Source: Zobellella iuensis (GTDB lineage: Bacteria > Pseudomonadota > Gammaproteobacteria > Enterobacterales > Aeromonadaceae). Taken from it: a stretch of DNA of 64,000 nucleotides. The stretch spans positions 84,862 to 148,861 of the forward strand of contig NZ_JAERTZ010000013.1 in NCBI RefSeq assembly GCF_016746085.1, given 5' to 3'. The notes under the pieces were generated by a model. That model saw only the letters and a list, made by a program, of their open reading frames with translations, was not told the origin of the DNA and searched no databases. Shown one piece after another: positions 60,930-64,000 of the stretch; positions within the stretch are counted from its first letter, which is position 1, and each line of letters begins with the position of its first letter. Both the position numbers and the translations under genes were made by a program.

Positions 60930-63173
60930 ATGAGCCGCTATTTCCTGCTATTGACGTTGTTACTGGGAGCCATGCCGGCCCAGGCCGAACGCCCCAAGGT
61001 GGCCCTGGTGCTCAGCGGCGGCGGCGCCAAGGGCGCCGCCCATCTGGGGGTGATCAAGGTGCTGGAAACCCACCGCATTCCGGTGGATATCGTCACCGGC
61101 ACCAGCATGGGCGCCTATGTGGCGGGCATGTACGCCCTGGGGCTGGATGCGGACGAGCTGGAGCGGCAAATGCTGAGCCTGGACTGGAACCAGGGCTACC
61201 AGGACAAGGTGGGGCGGGACGAGCTGTCGCTGCGGCGTAAGCGGCAGAACGACGAATATCTGCTGCGTACCGATATCGGTATAGACCCGCAATGGCGGCT
61301 GAGCCTGCCCGGCGGTTTTTTCCAGGGCCAGGCCATGGGCGCCCTGCTGCGCCGGAGCACCCTCAACCTGCCCGGGTTGAAGAGCTTCGACGACTTGCCC
61401 ATTCCCTTCCGGGCCGTGGCCACCGACATGGAAACCGTCACGCCGGTGGTACTGGCGGATGGCCATCTGGCCACCGCCATGCAGGCCTCGATGTCGGTGC
61501 CCGGGGTGCTGCAACCGGTGGAGGTCGACAGCCGGCTGCTGGCCGATGGCGGCGTGGTCAACAATATGCCGGTGGACGTGGCCCGGGAACTGGGGGCGGA
61601 TATCGTCATCGCGGTGGATATCGGGGACGCCATGTTGCCCCGGGACCGGCTCGACAGTGCCCTGGCGATGATTGGCCAGCTTACCAACTACCTTACCCGC
61701 TCCAGCACCGAGCGGCAGCTGGCGCTGATGACCGAGCAGGACATCCTGATCTCCCCCAATATCGGCGGCATCGGGGTAGGGGACTTCAACCTGATGCCGG
61801 ATGCCATCCGCCGGGGTGAGGCGGCGGCCGAGGCCATGCTGCCCCGGCTGCAGGCGCTGGCGCTGACGGAGGAAGAATACCTGGCCTATCAGTCTCACAA
61901 GCTGGACCGGCGCGCCCAGCTGCAGCGCACCGACGCCGTCTACCTGGATAGGATCGCGGTGGAAAACAACTCCGGCCTGAGCGAGGCGGTGATCCGTGAC
62001 GTGCTGGGCGTGGTGCCGGGCCAGTTTCACCAGACCCGGGAGCTGGAGCAGGGCGTGCGCCGCCTCTATGCCCTGGATGCCTTCGAGCGGGTCAGCTATC
62101 GCATCGAGGAGCGGGACGGCGAGCAGGTGCTGACGGTGCAAACCAGCGAGAAAGGCTGGGGGCCCGGGTTCGTCGATTTCAAGTTCGCCCTGGAGGATGA
62201 TTTCTCCAGTAATTCCAATTACGAGATCGGCGCCCAGTTCCGCCGCACCAATATCAACATGCTGGGCGGCGAGTGGCTGGCGGAGGCGACCTTCGGCAGC
62301 AACAAGCAGCTGGCGTCCGAGTTCTATACCCCGCTCGACACCGATTACGACTTCTTCTGGAAGGTGCGCGGCGAGTATGAAAAACGCCGCCGTACCTTCT
62401 TCTTCGACGCCGCGGACCCCCAGTTCGAATTGTTCCGGCCGCTGACCACCCTGGACTTCGACTATGCCACCTGGAGCCTGCTGACCGAGTTCGGCTATAA
62501 CCTGCGTCCCTGGAGCGAACTGGCCCTGGGCTTCCAGGGCCTGGTCGGCGATATAGAGGCGCGCAATATCGACGAGCGGCTGGATATAGGTTCAATGGGT
62601 CCTTATGTGCGTTTCAGTCACGATACCCTGGACAACGTCTTCTTCCCCACCAGTGGCCAGGCTTGGGAGCTGCGGCTGGGGTATTTTCGCAACAGCCTGG
62701 ATATCAACGGCGGCAAGGAGAGTGTCACCGGCCTGGATTATGAACTGGAATGGTTGCGGCCTTACCGGCTCGACCGCCACACCCTGATCGGCAAGCTGGT
62801 CTTCGGCGGCTCCAGTGCCGAGCAGGAGGTGCCCACCTTTGCCCGCAGCCTGGGGGGGCTGTTCAACCTGTCCGGTTACCAGAGCGATCAGCTCAGTGGT
62901 CGCTACAGCGGCTTCGGCGGCCTGCTCTATCACTATCGGTGGTTCGACAACGATTTTGGCGCCTTCCGCTCGCCGGTGTACCTGGGTGGCTCCCTGGAAC
63001 GGGGCGGGGTATGGAATACCGGCTCGGAGGTGGGCTGGGACAGCTCCCTGACCGCCGGTAGTATTTTTATCGGTGTGGACACCAATTGGGGGCCGTTATA
63101 TCTGGCTTATGGCCATGGCGAAGGGGATAAAAACAGTTTTTATCTCTATTTCGGCAATCTGTTCAGCTTCTGA
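60930..63173 (+). CDS. patatin-like phospholipase, type Vd autotransporter (PlpD-like)
   Basis: A 747-residue secreted or surface phospholipase. Signal peptide MSRYFLLLTLLLGAMPAQA; the patatin domain has oxyanion motif GGGAKG (residues 30-35), nucleophile Ser59 in GTSMG, and the catalytic Asp in LLADGGVVNN. A POTRA-like segment (VYLDRIAVENNSGLSEAVIRDVLG) follows, then a 16-strand-type beta-barrel ending in the outer-membrane signature YLYFGNLFSF with terminal Phe. The layout matches PlpD/FplA. An upstream in-frame ATG at 60894 would lengthen the signal region; neither start has a good ribosome site. Confidence 0.88.
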   Translation: MSRYFLLLTLLLGAMPAQAERPKVALVLSGGGAKGAAHLGVIKVLETHRIPVDIVTGTSMGAYVAGMYALGLDADELERQMLSLDWNQGYQDKVGRDELSLRRKRQNDEYLLRTDIGIDPQWRLSLPGGFFQGQAMGALLRRSTLNLPGLKSFDDLPIPFRAVATDMETVTPVVLADGHLATAMQASMSVPGVLQPVEVDSRLLADGGVVNNMPVDVARELGADIVIAVDIGDAMLPRDRLDSALAMIGQLTNYLTRSSTERQLALMTEQDILISPNIGGIGVGDFNLMPDAIRRGEAAAEAMLPRLQALALTEEEYLAYQSHKLDRRAQLQRTDAVYLDRIAVENNSGLSEAVIRDVLGVVPGQFHQTRELEQGVRRLYALDAFERVSYRIEERDGEQVLTVQTSEKGWGPGFVDFKFALEDDFSSNSNYEIGAQFRRTNINMLGGEWLAEATFGSNKQLASEFYTPLDTDYDFFWKVRGEYEKRRRTFFFDAADPQFELFRPLTTLDFDYATWSLLTEFGYNLRPWSELALGFQGLVGDIEARNIDERLDIGSMGPYVRFSHDTLDNVFFPTSGQAWELRLGYFRNSLDINGGKESVTGLDYELEWLRPYRLDRHTLIGKLVFGGSSAEQEVPTFARSLGGLFNLSGYQSDQLSGRYSGFGGLLYHYRWFDNDFGAFRSPVYLGGSLERGGVWNTGSEVGWDSSLTAGSIFIGVDTNWGPLYLAYGHGEGDKNSFYLYFGNLFSF

Positions 63174-63297
63174 TGTTAATGGTTTGTTGGGTGACTGGCG
63201 CCGGCAGGGAGCACAAAAGTTTTTTAAAAACATGGGGTTAATTCGTCATTCGACCAAAGGGTGGGGAGGCCGGATTTTAATTCCCGGTTAAAACTTA

Positions 63298-63303
63298 TAT
63301 ACT
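63298..63303 (+). promoter_or_regulatory. possible -10 element of acnB
   Basis: TATACT lies about 80 bases before the acnB start in an AT-rich stretch. No good -35 was found at the right distance, so an activator may be needed. Confidence 0.35.
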
Positions 63304-63385
63304 GCTGCGGCGTCCGCGAGGATGCCTAGCCCCCAACAAGGATATTCCCGCCCACGGTGGCGAATGATAATAAGAGGATACAGTC

Positions 63386-64000
63386 GTGCTTGAAGCCTAT
63401 CGTAAACACGTCGAAGAACGTGCCGCTGAGGGAGTGGTTGCCAAGCCACTCGATGCAGAGCAAGTTGCCGCCCTGGTTGAATTACTCAAGAACCCACCCG
63501 CCGGCGAAGAATCCTTCCTTTATGAACTCCTTTCCACCCGCGTCCCCCCCGGGGTCGACGAAGCCGCCTATGTCAAGGCCGGTTTCCTCGCCGCCGTGGC
63601 CAAGGGTGAAGTGAGTTCTCCCGTGGTGTCCCCCGACCAGGCCACCGAGCTGCTGGGCACCATGCAGGGCGGCTACAATATCCAGCCGCTGATCGAATTG
63701 CTCGACGTCGCCGCCCTGGCGCCCATCGCCGCCAAGGCCCTGTCCCACACCCTGCTGATGTTCGACTCTTTCCACGACGTGGCCGACAAGGCCAAGGCCG
63801 GCAACGGCCATGCCAAGCAGGTGCTGCAGTCCTGGGCCGACGCCGAGTGGTTCCTGGGCCGTCCCGCCCTGGCCGACAAGATCACCATGACGGTGTTCAA
63901 GGTGCCCGGTGAAACCAACACCGACGATCTGTCCCCGGCCCAGGATGCCTGGTCCCGCCCGGATATCCCGCTGCACGCCCTGGCCATGCTGAAAAACGCC
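63386..64000 (+). CDS. acnB: bifunctional aconitate hydratase 2 / 2-methylisocitrate dehydratase (3' end outside window)
   Basis: TCA-cycle aconitase B, the main aconitase of growing cells. The frame starts at GTG 63386 with AGAGGA 8 bases upstream and is open to the end of the window. The first 205 residues match the AcnB-specific N-terminal HEAT-like and swivel domains closely (LEAYRKHVEERAAEGVVAKP, LLKNPPAGEE, VPPGVDEAAYVKAGFLAAVA, LLGTMQGGYNIQPLIELLD, GETNTDDLSPAQDAWSRPD). The iron-sulfur ligands lie beyond the window. It follows the pdh locus as in E. coli. Confidence 0.96.
   Translation, partial: MLEAYRKHVEERAAEGVVAKPLDAEQVAALVELLKNPPAGEESFLYELLSTRVPPGVDEAAYVKAGFLAAVAKGEVSSPVVSPDQATELLGTMQGGYNIQPLIELLDVAALAPIAAKALSHTLLMFDSFHDVADKAKAGNGHAKQVLQSWADAEWFLGRPALADKITMTVFKVPGETNTDDLSPAQDAWSRPDIPLHALAMLKNA

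Overview
The window is a stretch of ordinary-looking chromosome from a GC-rich gammaproteobacterium. Gene content and order (ftsA-ftsZ-lpxC-secA; nadC-pilA-pilB-pilC-pilD-coaE beside ampD; pdhR-aceE-aceF-lpd followed by acnB; pepA-holC-valS with divergent lptFG; mutY-yggX-trmB) follow the enterobacterial/aeromonad pattern. Together with the type IV pilus genes and the chemoreceptors they suggest an aquatic member of the Aeromonadales (Oceanimonas/Zobellella-like). That placement is inference from synteny and protein similarity recalled from memory; no search was run. No phage, transposase, integrase, CRISPR array or rRNA gene was seen.

Layout. 1-7.2 kb: end of the division/envelope cluster (ftsA 5'-truncated by the window edge, ftsZ, lpxC), an M23 peptidase where secM sits in E. 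coli, and secA. 7.4-13.4 kb: a chemoreceptor, plsC, rraB, a short GNAT-like remnant, a large DUF6351-type lipoprotein and a small membrane protein. 13.4-19.1 kb: an XRE regulator divergent from an aspartase-asparaginase operon, osmB, ada and a CAP-domain lipoprotein. 19.2-26.9 kb: valS-holC-pepA, lptF-lptG, an RDD protein. 27-32.6 kb: tRNA-Leu(CAA), an RlmD/RlmCD-type methyltransferase, a Fur-box-controlled small membrane protein, a voltage-gated cation channel, a CBS protein, three tRNA-Leu(CAG), rsmC. 32.6-39.2 kb: dapA with a lysine-rich leader peptide and attenuator, a yqaB-like phosphatase, an unusual Hfq-like protein, two Bcr/CflA-type efflux pumps, a cold-shock protein, an ABM-domain protein and an unknown envelope protein. 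39.4-45.1 kb: a tRNA-Phe(x3)-Thr cluster with a tRNA remnant, mutY-yggX, an aminotransferase, trmB, coaE, pilD. 45.2-51 kb: pilC, pilB, pilA, nadC, a retropepsin-like protease, ampD. 51-64 kb: the pyruvate dehydrogenase locus with two PdhR operators, an HBM-type chemoreceptor, a small lipoprotein, a PlpD-like patatin autotransporter and the start of acnB.

The most notable signal is upstream of dapA (32611-32807). A promoter-like sequence is followed by a 22-codon reading frame with five AAA lysine codons. A 14-bp antiterminator helix can then form between the end of that frame and the loop/left arm of a strong intrinsic terminator that precedes dapA. This has every element of a ribosome-mediated transcription attenuator that would sense charged tRNA-Lys and control a lysine/diaminopimelate biosynthesis gene, a pathway usually associated with the lysine riboswitch. 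Other items worth attention are the Hfq-like protein with a His/Asp-rich tail, the perfect 7-1-7 Fur box before a tiny two-helix membrane protein, a channel with a calcium-channel-like selectivity filter, the paired PdhR operators, and the aspartase-asparaginase operon with a divergent regulator.
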